64,000 nt of DNA from DTHT01 sp037444625 (GTDB lineage: Bacteria; Acidobacteriota; Terriglobia; Bryobacterales; Bryobacteraceae): positions 70,573 to 134,572 of the forward strand of contig JBBIMA010000001.1 of assembly GCA_037444625.1 (NCBI GenBank), in the 5' to 3' direction. Made by a program: the position numbers and the translations under genes. Below the pieces are notes generated by a model. It was not told the DNA's origin, ran no database searches, and was given only the letters and a program-made list of their open reading frames with translations. This document shows, one piece after another, positions 25,518 to 33,596 of this stretch (positions within the stretch are counted from its first letter, which is position 1; the number at the start of each line of letters is the position of its first letter).

Positions 25518-27470
25518 GTGTCGCGCGGACTAGCGGCCGTTCTGCTGTTTGTCGTCCTGCTGCGGCTGCCCTTCCTGGATCACGCCATCCAGGGCGACGA
25601 CATCTACTACCTGGCCGGGGCCGAGCACGCTCAGATTGACCCGCTGCATCCCAATCACGCCCGCTACGCCTTCCTGGGGCGGATGGTCCAGATGCAAGGC
25701 CATCCACACCCGCCGCTGAACGCCTGGTGGCTAGCCTGGCTGCTGGCGGTGAGCGGGGACGTCTACGAGAGACCCTACCACGCGGCCTACCTGGCGTTCT
25801 CGCTAACGGCGGCCGCCGCGCTCTGGTCGTTGGCCCGGCGCTTCACGTCGCGGCCGGCGGAGGCGGCCTTGCTGGCCCTGGCCACCCCGGCCTTCGTCGT
25901 CAACGGCAACTCGCTAGAGGCCGACCTGCCGCTGCTGGCTTTCTGGCTGGCGGCGATGGCGCTGTTCCTGAGCGCCGTCGAGAACCGCTCGGCGCGCCGG
26001 CTGGCGGCCTCGGCGGGCGCAATGATCCTGGCGGCGCTGACCGCCTATCAGGCCGTGGTGCTGATCCCGATCCTGGGCCTGTATGTGTGGCTGCGGGCCC
26101 GCTCCTGGCGGCCCGCCTGGTTCGCCCTGGCGACGCCCGCCGTCACCCTCGCCGCCTGGCAGCTCTTCGAGCGACTCTCGACCGGCACCCTGCCGGCGGC
26201 CGTGCTGGCGGGATTTTTCCAAAGCTACGGGCTGCAATCGCCGGAGCACAAGTTGGCCAACGCGGCCGCGCTGACGGCCCATCTGGGATGGGTGTTGTTT
26301 CCCGCTCTGGCTGCGGCCGCCTTCCGCCTGGGATGGAAAGCCTCGTTGGCCGCGGCGGCCGCCGGGCTGGGGGCGGCGCTGCTCGATCCCCATCCGCTGT
26401 TTTGGGTTTCCTTCGGCGTGGGCGTGCTGATCCTGATTCATCTGGCGCGCTCGGCGGCCTCGGCCGTCTGCCCGGGCGACCTGTTCCTCTCCGCCTGGGC
26501 GCTGATATTCTTCGCCGCCGCAGTTGTGATGTTCTTTGCGGGCTCGGCGCGGTACCTGCTGCCGGCGGCCGCCCCGCTGGCCCTGCTGGCCGCGCGCCGT
26601 CTGGCCAAGCGGCCCGCCTGGCTTTGGGCCGGTTTCCTGTGCCAACTGGCGGTGTCGCTCGGGCTGGCCCGGGTCAACTACGAACACTGGGACGGCTACC
26701 GCCGCTTCGCGCAGGCGCTGGCGCCGGAAGCGCGCCGGGCGCGCCTGTGGATCAACGGCGAGTGGGGCCTGCGCTATTACCTCGAGAGCGAGGGAGGGCT
26801 GCCCTTGCTGGAAGGCCAGGCGGTGCGTCCGGGCGATCTGGTGGTCTCCAGCCGCCTGGCCTATCCGATCGCCTACACGACCGGGGGAGGAGCGCCGGCG
26901 TTGCTTCGGGAGCAAACGATCCGGGCGTCCCTGCCGTTCCGGCTGATCGGGTTGAACGTGCGCTCGGCCTACTCGACCGCCGCCCTAGGGCTGCGGCCCT
27001 TCGATCTCGGCCGCGGGCCGATTGACGTGGTGCGGGCCGAGCTGATCCTGGAGCGCCCGCCCGCCCTGGAACGCCTGCCCATGAACGCGCCCGAGGCCGA
27101 ACGCCAGATCGTCAGCGGCGTTTACCAGCTCGAAGAGAATCGTTTCCGCTGGATGGGAGCTCGGGCCACGCTGCTGCTGAAGCGCCCGGCGGCTGCGGCC
27201 GGGCTGGAGATCGTGCTTTACCTGCCCGAGAACGCGCCGGCGCGGCGCATCCAAGTGAGCGTGGACGGCGCACCGCTACTGGATACCCGGTTAGCCGGGC
27301 CGGGAGCGCACAGGCTGGTGACGCCCCCGGTCCCGCCGGGTCCGGGCGCCGCCAGCGTGACCATCGCGGTGGACCGGACCTTCCAGGTTCCGGGCGATCA
27401 AAGGGAGTTGGGCGTCATCCTGGCGGAGGTGGGCTTCCGGCCTCCAGCAGTGCCTCAGCCGCGGCCATGA
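25518..27470 (+). CDS. GT-C membrane glycosyltransferase-like protein (ArnT/PMT superfamily)
   Basis: A 650-aa membrane protein starting with GTG immediately after the gcvPB stop. About ten hydrophobic segments fill residues 1-390, then a soluble C-domain of about 250 aa follows. The first periplasmic loop carries the GDDIYYL acidic pair just after helix 1, the hallmark of GT-C enzymes that use polyprenyl-phosphate sugars, and HPHPPLNAWWLAW resembles the PMT_2 loop (HPPL). The role is probably transfer of a sugar to a cell-envelope acceptor, which is inferred. Its last 56 bases overlap the end of the GT9 gene on the other strand. Confidence 0.7.
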   Translation: MSRGLAAVLLFVVLLRLPFLDHAIQGDDIYYLAGAEHAQIDPLHPNHARYAFLGRMVQMQGHPHPPLNAWWLAWLLAVSGDVYERPYHAAYLAFSLTAAAALWSLARRFTSRPAEAALLALATPAFVVNGNSLEADLPLLAFWLAAMALFLSAVENRSARRLAASAGAMILAALTAYQAVVLIPILGLYVWLRARSWRPAWFALATPAVTLAAWQLFERLSTGTLPAAVLAGFFQSYGLQSPEHKLANAAALTAHLGWVLFPALAAAAFRLGWKASLAAAAAGLGAALLDPHPLFWVSFGVGVLILIHLARSAASAVCPGDLFLSAWALIFFAAAVVMFFAGSARYLLPAAAPLALLAARRLAKRPAWLWAGFLCQLAVSLGLARVNYEHWDGYRRFAQALAPEARRARLWINGEWGLRYYLESEGGLPLLEGQAVRPGDLVVSSRLAYPIAYTTGGGAPALLREQTIRASLPFRLIGLNVRSAYSTAALGLRPFDLGRGPIDVVRAELILERPPALERLPMNAPEAERQIVSGVYQLEENRFRWMGARATLLLKRPAAAAGLEIVLYLPENAPARRIQVSVDGAPLLDTRLAGPGAHRLVTPPVPPGPGAASVTIAVDRTFQVPGDQRELGVILAEVGFRPPAVPQPRP

Positions 27471-28233
27471 CCTCGCCCACGGAAGGGTTGCGGAGGACGC
27501 GCACGCGCTCCCCGCGCGGCGCCCAGACGGCCGGGTCGGTGGCCAGGAACACCGCCGCCACCGGCGCGCCGGCCGCCGCGGCCAAGTGAGTGATGCCGGA
27601 GTCGTTGCCCAGGTAAAGCCGCGCGCCCGCCAGCCAGCAAGCCAGCTCGTAGAGGTTCTCGATGCGCACGGCGCCCTCCAGCGCCTCAGTGGGGCCGGCG
27701 CACCAGCGCACCGGCAGGCGCTTCTCCAGCCGGCGGGCGACTTCCCGGAAATTCTCCAGAGGCCAGTTCTTGCGCGCGCTGCCCGAAAAGGGGTGGATCA
27801 CGGCGAAACCCCCGTCCCAGGGCGGGCAATCCAACCGCGGAACGCCTCGCGCTTCTGTGTGCCCCACTTGGCGCAGGAAATAGTCCGCGGCATGCACGCC
27901 GTGATCGGGCGGCAGAGCGCTCAGAAAGCGGACCGGCAGCCCCAGCTCGGCCAGCGCCTGGCGGAACTCGGGACGGTTGGCCCCGTACCAGGACACGATC
28001 TGGTCGAAGCCGCTCAAGCTTTCCAGCAGCGGAGCGGGCGGCTCGCGATCGGCCAGTCCGATCCAATCCAGCCCGGTCTCGGCGATCGGGCGGACCCGGT
28101 GGGCAAAGCGGACCAGCGGGACGATCGGCCCGGGAACCCAGACCTCCAGGTACCGGCTGCGCAGCGCCTCCATGGCGGGCAGCGCCAGCAGGCAATCGCC
28201 GATGCCGCCGGGACGGATGATCAAACGGCGCAA
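27415..28233 (-). CDS. Glycosyltransferase family 9 (heptosyltransferase-like)
   Basis: A 272-aa GT-B fold enzyme of the ADP-heptose:LPS heptosyltransferase family. The N-terminus LIIRPGGIGDCLLALPAMEALR is diagnostic, as are FAVIHPFSGSARKNWPLENF near the middle and the donor-site loop YLGNDSGITHLAAAAG near residue 213. It is shorter than typical WaaC/WaaF (about 320-350 aa), so the acceptor domain is compact. The start is TTG 28233, one base after the stop of the DsbD-like gene, so translation is probably coupled. It is the last gene of the minus-strand envelope operon and overlaps the GT-C gene tail-to-tail. Confidence 0.85.
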   Translation of the reverse strand: MRRLIIRPGGIGDCLLALPAMEALRSRYLEVWVPGPIVPLVRFAHRVRPIAETGLDWIGLADREPPAPLLESLSGFDQIVSWYGANRPEFRQALAELGLPVRFLSALPPDHGVHAADYFLRQVGHTEARGVPRLDCPPWDGGFAVIHPFSGSARKNWPLENFREVARRLEKRLPVRWCAGPTEALEGAVRIENLYELACWLAGARLYLGNDSGITHLAAAAGAPVAAVFLATDPAVWAPRGERVRVLRNPSVGEVMAAAEALLEAGSPPPPG

Positions 28234-28234
28234 C

Positions 28235-28726
28235 TCAGCGGATCTCGTAGCTCAGCCGCACTTCGAGTGTCTTGGGCGGCAGGCAAAGCTTCTCGGTGCA
28301 GGCCTGATAGCGCAGCTTGCCCAACAGGACGCCCGGGCCGCGGGGCGCATTCTCGGGGGCCTTCAAGCGGGTCAGGATCGCAAAAGCGCCGCTGAAGACC
28401 GATAGGGGTTTGTCGGCGAACGGGTATTTTTCCAGCGCCGGCCTGGGGTAGCTCACCTCGAGGATCTGGAACGGCTTGGGCTCCCAGGTCAACCGCAAGG
28501 GAATCAGGTAGTCTTCCGCGGGCGTGTGGCTGTTGACGTGGTAGCCGGGCCGGAGCCGGACATCGAGCTTCACCTCGGCCTGCCCGCCGCGCGCCAGGGT
28601 GATCCTGCCCGGGGGCGCGGCCGACAGCACATGGCTATCTTGCCCGGGTAACGGCGTCGTCGGAATCAACAGCGCGGCGAGCGCCGTCCGGCGAATCGCC
28701 GAGCAACTGGGCCAAATCCCTTTCAT
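28235..28726 (-). CDS. Secreted DsbD N-terminal-domain-like protein
   Basis: A 163-aa exported protein. After a signal peptide (residues 1-28) comes an immunoglobulin-like domain matching the periplasmic N-terminal domain of DsbD: GYHVNSHTPAEDYLIPLRL at about 61-79 and the paired cysteines in YQACTEKLCLPP (C143 and C148). This domain relays electrons to periplasmic partners. The ATG at 28726 has a strong GGAGGAG ribosome site, so the 92-nt overlap with tlpA upstream looks genuine. The DsbD membrane domain is absent. It could receive electrons from, or reduce, the TlpA-like protein encoded just before it. Confidence 0.8.
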   Translation of the reverse strand: MKGIWPSCSAIRRTALAALLIPTTPLPGQDSHVLSAAPPGRITLARGGQAEVKLDVRLRPGYHVNSHTPAEDYLIPLRLTWEPKPFQILEVSYPRPALEKYPFADKPLSVFSGAFAILTRLKAPENAPRGPGVLLGKLRYQACTEKLCLPPKTLEVRLSYEIR

Positions 28727-29225
28727 AACTCCTCCGGCTGACCAGCCCGACGTGCACGCCGGCCACCCGTCCCTGCCGGTCTATCAGGAAACTGGTGGGC
28801 AGGGCGTCCACGCCTCCGTAAAGGCGGGCCACCTCGTCGTCGCCCATCAGGACGCGGTAGTTGACCCCCAGCCGCCGGATGAAAGGCTTCACCACCTCCC
28901 AGCCGTCCTCGTCCATCGAGACGCCCAGCACGGCAAAGCCTTTGTCCTTGTGCTGCCGCTCGAACTCGATGAACCAAGGGATCTCCAGTTTGCAGGGGCC
29001 GCACCAGGTGGCCCAGAAGTTCAGCAAGACCACCTTGCCGCGATAGTCCGAGAGCCGCACCAGCTTGCCGTCGGCGTCCCGCAAGGCGAAATCGGGCGCG
29101 CGCCGGCGTTGAGCCTCGGGCTTGACCGAGTTCGGCGCACTGCTCGAGCCCGTCGAGCAGGCCCAGAGCATCAGCGAGAGGGCGGCGGCGTGCAAGCCCA
29201 GAGCGCGGCGAAAGGCAGGGAACAC
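28635..29225 (-). CDS. TlpA/ResA-type thioredoxin lipoprotein
   Basis: A 196-aa thiol-disulfide oxidoreductase on the outer side of the inner membrane. The N-terminal hydrophobic stretch ends in LMLWAC (Cys23), a lipobox with an unusual Trp at -2. The thioredoxin fold has APDFALRDADGK near residue 43, the active site WATWCGPC (C75-C78) and the cis-Pro segment DALPTSFLIDRQG near 140. The start is GTG 29225. A perfect TATAAT lies upstream at 29254-29259 on the minus strand, so an internal promoter is likely. The last 92 bases overlap the DsbD-like gene in another frame. Confidence 0.88.
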   Translation of the reverse strand: MFPAFRRALGLHAAALSLMLWACSTGSSSAPNSVKPEAQRRRAPDFALRDADGKLVRLSDYRGKVVLLNFWATWCGPCKLEIPWFIEFERQHKDKGFAVLGVSMDEDGWEVVKPFIRRLGVNYRVLMGDDEVARLYGGVDALPTSFLIDRQGRVAGVHVGLVSRRSYERDLAQLLGDSPDGARRAVDSDDAVTRAR

Positions 29226-29253
29226 AAGATTCTCCTTGGCGACGTTACTTCCG

Positions 29254-29259
29254 ATTATA
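29254..29259 (-). promoter_or_regulatory. Perfect TATAAT -10 box ahead of the TlpA-like gene
   Basis: The minus strand reads TATAAT here, ending 28 bases before the GTG at 29225, and overlapping the end of the upstream HExxH gene. TTGCTG 19 bases further upstream is a weak -35. It would allow tlpA and the two genes after it to be expressed apart from ppiC. Confidence 0.4.
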
Positions 29260-29884
29260 CCGGCAGCGGGGCGCGCGCCAGCAATCGCTCGAACCAGCGC
29301 GCCCGCCGGAGGGCCGCAGGGCGAGCCAGGGTGAACTCCTCATGCCGCCCGGCGCGCGCCAGCCTCCAGGCGGCGGTGTCACAAAAACTCTCGCAGGCGT
29401 ACTCGCGCCAGCGGCGGCTGCGGCGGGCGAAATCCCAGGGCCGCAGGGCCCGTTTGCGCCCCTCGGCCGAGTAGCCCAGCTCGCCGTGCGCCCCTTGCCG
29501 GATCTCCTCCCTCAACAAAGCCTCCCAGGAGCGCCGCGCAGGATTGCCCAGGCGCACCCAGACGAAATGAAACAGCTCATGAACCAGGATGCGCGCCAGC
29601 TCGTCCGGGTGAGGGAGCAGGGCTTGCTCGAGCAAGATGCGCCGGCGGCGCAGGAAGGCGGCGGCGTGCACTTCGAGGCCCTTTCCGGGCTCGACCAGCC
29701 TGCCCCGGCGGGCCCAAAGCGAGGGGCGAAAGGCCACTTGCAGGGGATCGCCCGTCAGGGCGGGCAAGCGCGAGGCGATGCGGGCCAGGGCGGCGCGCGC
29801 CCGGGCGGGCTCGACTCGCAGGAGCCGTTCAGCGGGAGGCGCCGTCGCCGGCCGGCGCGGCCGAGAAGAAGGCGGGGTTTTCAA
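29255..29884 (-). CDS. Putative HExxH zinc metallopeptidase-like protein
   Basis: A 209-aa basic protein with VHELFHFVWVR near residue 103, a textbook HExxH zinc-binding helix, and a downstream CESFCDTAAWRLA segment whose Glu could be the third ligand. No signal peptide or membrane helix is visible. I do not recognise a named peptidase family. The SprT/M48-type arrangement (HExxH then E about 60 residues later) is only a loose comparison. The TTG start at 29884 overlaps the ppiC end by 56 nt and follows GAGGTGAAGG. A later GTG at 29737 would lose the N-terminal 49 residues but keep the motif. Confidence 0.6.
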   Translation of the reverse strand: MKTPPSSRPRRPATAPPAERLLRVEPARARAALARIASRLPALTGDPLQVAFRPSLWARRGRLVEPGKGLEVHAAAFLRRRRILLEQALLPHPDELARILVHELFHFVWVRLGNPARRSWEALLREEIRQGAHGELGYSAEGRKRALRPWDFARRSRRWREYACESFCDTAAWRLARAGRHEEFTLARPAALRRARWFERLLARAPLPV

Positions 29885-30761
29885 CCTTCACCTCGACGTC
29901 CTTCTGCATGGAATCCAGGAACTCCTTGAGGCGGGCGAGCTTGACCTCGTTGAAAATCTCGTCCTTGACCTGCTCGTACGGCTTGACCAGCATGTCTTCG
30001 GCCCGGAAGATGTAAAAGCCGTTGGCCGCCCGGACCGGCCGGCTGACCTCGCCCTTTTTCAAGGCGAACACCGCGGCCTTGATGCTGTCGGGAATCTGAT
30101 CGGCTTTGCTGATGAGGGGGAAATCGCCGTCCTTAGCGGCCGAGGTGGGATCCTCGGAGTGCTCCTTGACAAGCTTGACGAAATCGGCGCCGGCGCGAAT
30201 TTGCTTGACCAGAGCCTCGGCCTTGGCCTGGGCTTCGGCTTCGGTCAGCGGCTTCTTGGCGCGCGGGTCGGTCTGGGCGGGAGGATTCTGGCTGAAGGGG
30301 ATGTAAATGACTTTGACTTTGGCTTGCGCCCAGCGATCCTGATGGGCGTCGTAGAACTTTTTCTGGTCTTCGGGGCTGACGGCGATGTGTTCGTAGACGT
30401 CTTGGATGGCGGCCTGATAAAGGATTTGCATGCGCCCGGCGGCGAGGGCCTCCCGGTAAGGGCTTTTCTGATCGAGTTTGTTTTTCTCGGCGTGCGCGGA
30501 GAGGCGCTTGAGCATGGCGTACTGCCGGAGGAAGGCCTGGGGATCCTTGGCGGCGTTTTGCTGCACCTGGGGACCGACGGTGCGGAACAGGCCCTGAATC
30601 TCGGCTGCGGTGACGGGCTTGCCGTCCACGACGGCCACCACGGTCTCCGGCGTCAGCGGCTTGGCCTGGGAGGAGGCGGGAGGCTGGGCCGGCGCGGCGC
30701 CCGGCGCCTGGGCCCACAACGCGGCGCCCAGCAGGAGGCTCAGCGGTAATGGGAAGTTCAT
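29829..30761 (-). CDS. Periplasmic parvulin-type peptidyl-prolyl isomerase
   Basis: A 310-aa exported SurA/PpiC-type folding catalyst. Signal peptide at residues 1-17, an Ala/Pro-rich linker, a SurA_N-like helical region with VVAVVDGKPVTAAEI near 41-55, then the parvulin domain at about 155-270 with FVKLVKEHSEDPTSAAKDGDFPLIS and the FALKKGEVSRPVRAANGFYIFR motif. It heads the minus-strand operon that continues with the HExxH protein, TlpA, DsbD-N and GT9, consistent with envelope protein quality control. TAGACT at 30795-30800 (minus) is a possible -10 box. Confidence 0.88.
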   Translation of the reverse strand: MNFPLPLSLLLGAALWAQAPGAAPAQPPASSQAKPLTPETVVAVVDGKPVTAAEIQGLFRTVGPQVQQNAAKDPQAFLRQYAMLKRLSAHAEKNKLDQKSPYREALAAGRMQILYQAAIQDVYEHIAVSPEDQKKFYDAHQDRWAQAKVKVIYIPFSQNPPAQTDPRAKKPLTEAEAQAKAEALVKQIRAGADFVKLVKEHSEDPTSAAKDGDFPLISKADQIPDSIKAAVFALKKGEVSRPVRAANGFYIFRAEDMLVKPYEQVKDEIFNEVKLARLKEFLDSMQKDVEVKVENPAFFSAAPAGDGASR

Positions 30762-30871
30762 CGGGAGGGAACCTTTCTTCGCGGGATTACAGTCAGTCTA
30801 ACATGGGGCCGCGCACGGGCGGAGGGGCTCGGCGGCGTTCGGCTCGCGCCCGCTATGATGAAAGCGGTCCC

Positions 30872-33199
30872 ATGGGGGCGAAAACGCTGACGTGTCTTTC
30901 CCTGCTGGCCCTCAGCCTGCCGGCCCAACCGGGATTTCCCAGCGAGCGCCTGGACGCCTTGATCGAGCAGGCCGTCGCCGAGGACCAGATTCCCGGCGCG
31001 GTGCTCCTGGTGGGCCGGCCCGGCAGGATTCTGCATTTCAAGGCTTATGGCCGGCGGGCCGTGGAGCCCGAGCCGGAAGCCATGACGCCGGACACCATCT
31101 TCGACGCCGCCTCGCTCACCAAAGTGGTGGCCACCACCCCGGCCGTGATGCGCCTGTTCGAGCAAGGCAAGCTCCGCCTGAACGACCGGGTGACCCAGTA
31201 TTTGCCGGAGTTTCAAGGCGGCTCGAGCGACATCACCGTGCGGCACCTGCTGACCCATTTCTCGGGCCTGCGCCCGGATCTGGATCTGCGCCCGCCTTGG
31301 AGCGGGCACCAGACCGGCATCCGCCTGGCGCTCATTGACGAGCCTGTGGCGCCGCCGGGCGTGCGGTTCATCTACAGCGACATCAACTTCATCCTCCTGG
31401 GCGCGATCGTGGAGCGACTGAGCGGCAGGGGGCTGGATGAATTCGTCAGCGAGCAAGTGTGGCGCCCGCTGGGCATGAAGGACACCTGGTTTCGCCCGCC
31501 CGCGGAGCTGGCCGGGCGCATCGCGCCCACCGAGATCGTGGAGGGCAGGCTGCTGCGCGGCGTCGTGCACGACCCGACCTGCCGCTATATGGGCGGCGTG
31601 GCCGGGCACGCGGGCATGTTCACCACCGCGGCCGATTTGGCCCGGTTCGCCGAGATGATGCTGGGGGAAGGCGAGCGCGAGGGCGTACGGGTGTTCAGCC
31701 CGGCGGTGGTCGAAAAGTTCACCACGCCTCAATCGCCCGCCGACCAGCCGATTCTGCGCGGCCTGGGCTGGGATATGGACTCGCCCTACTCGGGCAACCG
31801 GGGCGAGCTGTTCCCCTTGGGCTCCTACGGCCACACGGGCTTCACGGGAACATCGCTGTGGATTGACCCGGTCAGCCGCACCTACGTCATTCTGCTGGCC
31901 AACAGCGTCCACCCGTACCTGCGCCCGGCCATCACGTCGCTGCGCGGGCGGGTAGCCACCGCCGTGGCCGCGGCCCTGGAGATCCGCGCGCCCGGAGTGG
32001 CCCTCACCGGCTACAACGAGACGCTGGCAGGCGCCGGAGGCCGCCGCGTGGTGGCGCGCAACGCTCAGGTGCTCACCGGCCTGGACGTGCTGGCGCGGGA
32101 GGGCTTCGCTTTGCTGGCCGGCAAGCGCGTGGGGCTGATCACCAATCACACCGGCTTGGACCGCGAGGGCCGGCGCAACGTAGACCGGATGCTGGAGGCC
32201 GGCATACGGGTCACGGCCCTGTTCTCGCCCGAGCACGGCCTGAGCGGCCGGGAGGATCACGACCGCATCGGGCACGGCAAGGATCCGGCCACGGGCATCC
32301 CCGTCTGGAGCCTGTATGAAGGTCCCAACCGGCGGCCCACCGCCGAGATGCTCGGCAACGTGGACGTGCTGGTCTTCGACATCCAAGACATCGGGGCGCG
32401 CTTTTACACCTACGTGACTACGATGGCCTACGCCATGGAGGAGGCCGCCCGGCGCGGCATACCGTTCGTGGTGCTGGACAGGCCCAACCCGATTGGCGGA
32501 ACGCACGTGGAGGGGCCGCTGCTGGACGGGGATCTGGTGAGCTTCGTCGGCTACTTTCCGCTGCCTCTGCGGCACGGGATGACGGTCGGGGAGCTGGCGC
32601 GCATGTTCAACGGGGAGAACAAGATCGGGGCGGAGCTGCATGTCGTTCGCATGGAGGGCTGGCAGCGGGGCGACTGGTTCGATTCGACCGGGCTGGTCTG
32701 GGTTGACCCCTCGCCCAACATGCGCAGCCTCACCGCCGCCCTGCTCTACCCGGGCCTGGCCATGCTGGAGGCTTCACCCAACTACTCGGTGGGCCGGGGG
32801 ACCGACGCCCCCTTCGAGCAGATCGGGGCGGACTGGATCCGCGGCCAGGAGCTGGCCGCCTACCTGAACCGGCGGTTCATCCCGGGGGTTCGCGTGTATC
32901 CCACGCGCTTCCGGCCGGCGGGTTCGAACTTCGCGGGCCGCCTCGTGGAAGGCGTACGCTTCCTGATCACCGACCGCGAGGCCTTCGACTCCTCGCGCTT
33001 GGGTTTGGAGGTGGCCGCCGCGCTGTTGAAGCTGTACCCCGGCAGGCTGAACCTGGAGGCCAACCTGCGGCTGATCGGCAGCCGTGAGACCGTGGCGGCG
33101 CTGACCTCGGGCGAGGACCCGCGGGCCGTCATGAGCCGCTGGGAGGAGCCCCTGGCCCGATTCCTGAAGCTCCGGCAGGCCTACTTGCTGTATCGGTAG
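30872..33199 (+). CDS. Fusion of a beta-lactamase-like serine hydrolase and a NamZ (DUF1343, GH171) muramidase
   Basis: A 775-aa exported protein with two domains. After a signal peptide (1-18), residues about 25-385 form a class C beta-lactamase/EstB-type domain: SxxK as SLTK at 81-84, YSD at 168-170 and HTGFTG near 321. From about 403 to 775 is a DUF1343 domain, now known as the exo-N-acetylmuramidase NamZ family: KRVGLITNHTGLD, FSPEHGL, VLDRPNPIGG followed by VEGP, and PSPNMRS. NamZ enzymes remove terminal MurNAc during peptidoglycan recycling. The hydrolase half may act on the peptide or an ester, which is inferred. TATGAT at 30854-30859 lies 12 bases before the ATG. Function of the fusion is unproven. 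Confidence 0.87.
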   Translation: MGAKTLTCLSLLALSLPAQPGFPSERLDALIEQAVAEDQIPGAVLLVGRPGRILHFKAYGRRAVEPEPEAMTPDTIFDAASLTKVVATTPAVMRLFEQGKLRLNDRVTQYLPEFQGGSSDITVRHLLTHFSGLRPDLDLRPPWSGHQTGIRLALIDEPVAPPGVRFIYSDINFILLGAIVERLSGRGLDEFVSEQVWRPLGMKDTWFRPPAELAGRIAPTEIVEGRLLRGVVHDPTCRYMGGVAGHAGMFTTAADLARFAEMMLGEGEREGVRVFSPAVVEKFTTPQSPADQPILRGLGWDMDSPYSGNRGELFPLGSYGHTGFTGTSLWIDPVSRTYVILLANSVHPYLRPAITSLRGRVATAVAAALEIRAPGVALTGYNETLAGAGGRRVVARNAQVLTGLDVLAREGFALLAGKRVGLITNHTGLDREGRRNVDRMLEAGIRVTALFSPEHGLSGREDHDRIGHGKDPATGIPVWSLYEGPNRRPTAEMLGNVDVLVFDIQDIGARFYTYVTTMAYAMEEAARRGIPFVVLDRPNPIGGTHVEGPLLDGDLVSFVGYFPLPLRHGMTVGELARMFNGENKIGAELHVVRMEGWQRGDWFDSTGLVWVDPSPNMRSLTAALLYPGLAMLEASPNYSVGRGTDAPFEQIGADWIRGQELAAYLNRRFIPGVRVYPTRFRPAGSNFAGRLVEGVRFLITDREAFDSSRLGLEVAAALLKLYPGRLNLEANLRLIGSRETVAALTSGEDPRAVMSRWEEPLARFLKLRQAYLLYR

Positions 33200-33242
33200 G
33201 CGGGTAGCGCGGGAGCGGCCGGGGCCGCCTGCCTGGTCGGCC

Positions 33243-33452
33243 TCAGGCGGAAGCCGGTTTGCTCGGAGCGGGTTTGGGGGGCTTGGCGGCGCTTGAGCGC
33301 AAGCGATCGCGTTTTTTGGCCAGGGTCAACCACGCCGGGGGCCGGCCGCGACGCTTGCCGCGACTGCGCGCCAAGCGCTCCAGGCTGATGATGGCATCTT
33401 CGATATGCTCACGCTCCTGGCGCAATTCGGCCAGGATTTTAGCGACGTCCAT
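33243..33452 (-). CDS. Small basic protein with a coiled-coil start and an AT-hook-like motif
   Basis: A 69-aa protein. Residues 1-30 (VAKILAELRQEREHIEDAIISLERLA) form an amphipathic helix likely to dimerise, followed by SRGKRRGRPPAW, in which KRRGRPP is a close match to the AT-hook minor-groove binder, and a Lys/Pro/Ala-rich tail. It resembles small hypothetical proteins I associate with Acidobacteria. A nucleoid-binding or regulatory role is a guess. Its promoter (33544-33572) is flanked by two matching 18-bp inverted repeats, so expression seems tightly controlled. It converges with the muramidase fusion gene. Confidence 0.75.
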   Translation of the reverse strand: MDVAKILAELRQEREHIEDAIISLERLARSRGKRRGRPPAWLTLAKKRDRLRSSAAKPPKPAPSKPASA

Positions 33453-33494
33453 GGTTCACTCCCGGAAGGTGAGGAATCGGAGAGGGCGCCGGTT

Positions 33495-33512
33495 TGTTCT
33501 GCGATCGGAACA
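33495..33512. promoter_or_regulatory. 18-bp inverted repeat, downstream operator candidate
   Basis: TGTTCT-N6-GGAACA. It lies about 25-42 bases after the expected start of transcription of the 69-aa protein gene. It matches the repeat at 33579-33596 at the outer 5 bp of both arms, and the distance between equivalent positions is 84 bp. Confidence 0.55.
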
Positions 33513-33543
33513 GATTGATCATGATGAGCACGGCGCTTCTGTA

Positions 33544-33572
33544 TTTGTACCCTAATTTTTGGCCGATTTCAA
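33544..33572 (-). promoter_or_regulatory. Near-consensus promoter of the 69-aa AT-hook protein gene
   Basis: On the minus strand, TTGAAA (33572-33567), a 17-base spacer and TACAAA (33549-33544). It lies in an AT-rich island within otherwise GC-rich DNA and would start transcription near 33537, giving a leader of about 84 bases. Confidence 0.6.
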
Positions 33573-33578
33573 GAGCTT

Positions 33579-33596
33579 TGTTCTAATTTCAGAACA
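33579..33596. promoter_or_regulatory. 18-bp perfect inverted repeat, upstream operator candidate
   Basis: TGTTCT-N6-AGAACA, with 6-bp perfect arms. It ends 6 bases before the -35 box of the promoter at 33544-33572. Together with the copy at 33495-33512 it brackets the promoter. Confidence 0.6.

Noticed and set aside
33495..33596. Calling the two TGTTCT repeats LexA boxes
   Set aside because: The half-sites resemble the LexA motif reported in some phyla, but the spacer is different and the lexA promoter in this window has no such repeat. Left as an unassigned operator.
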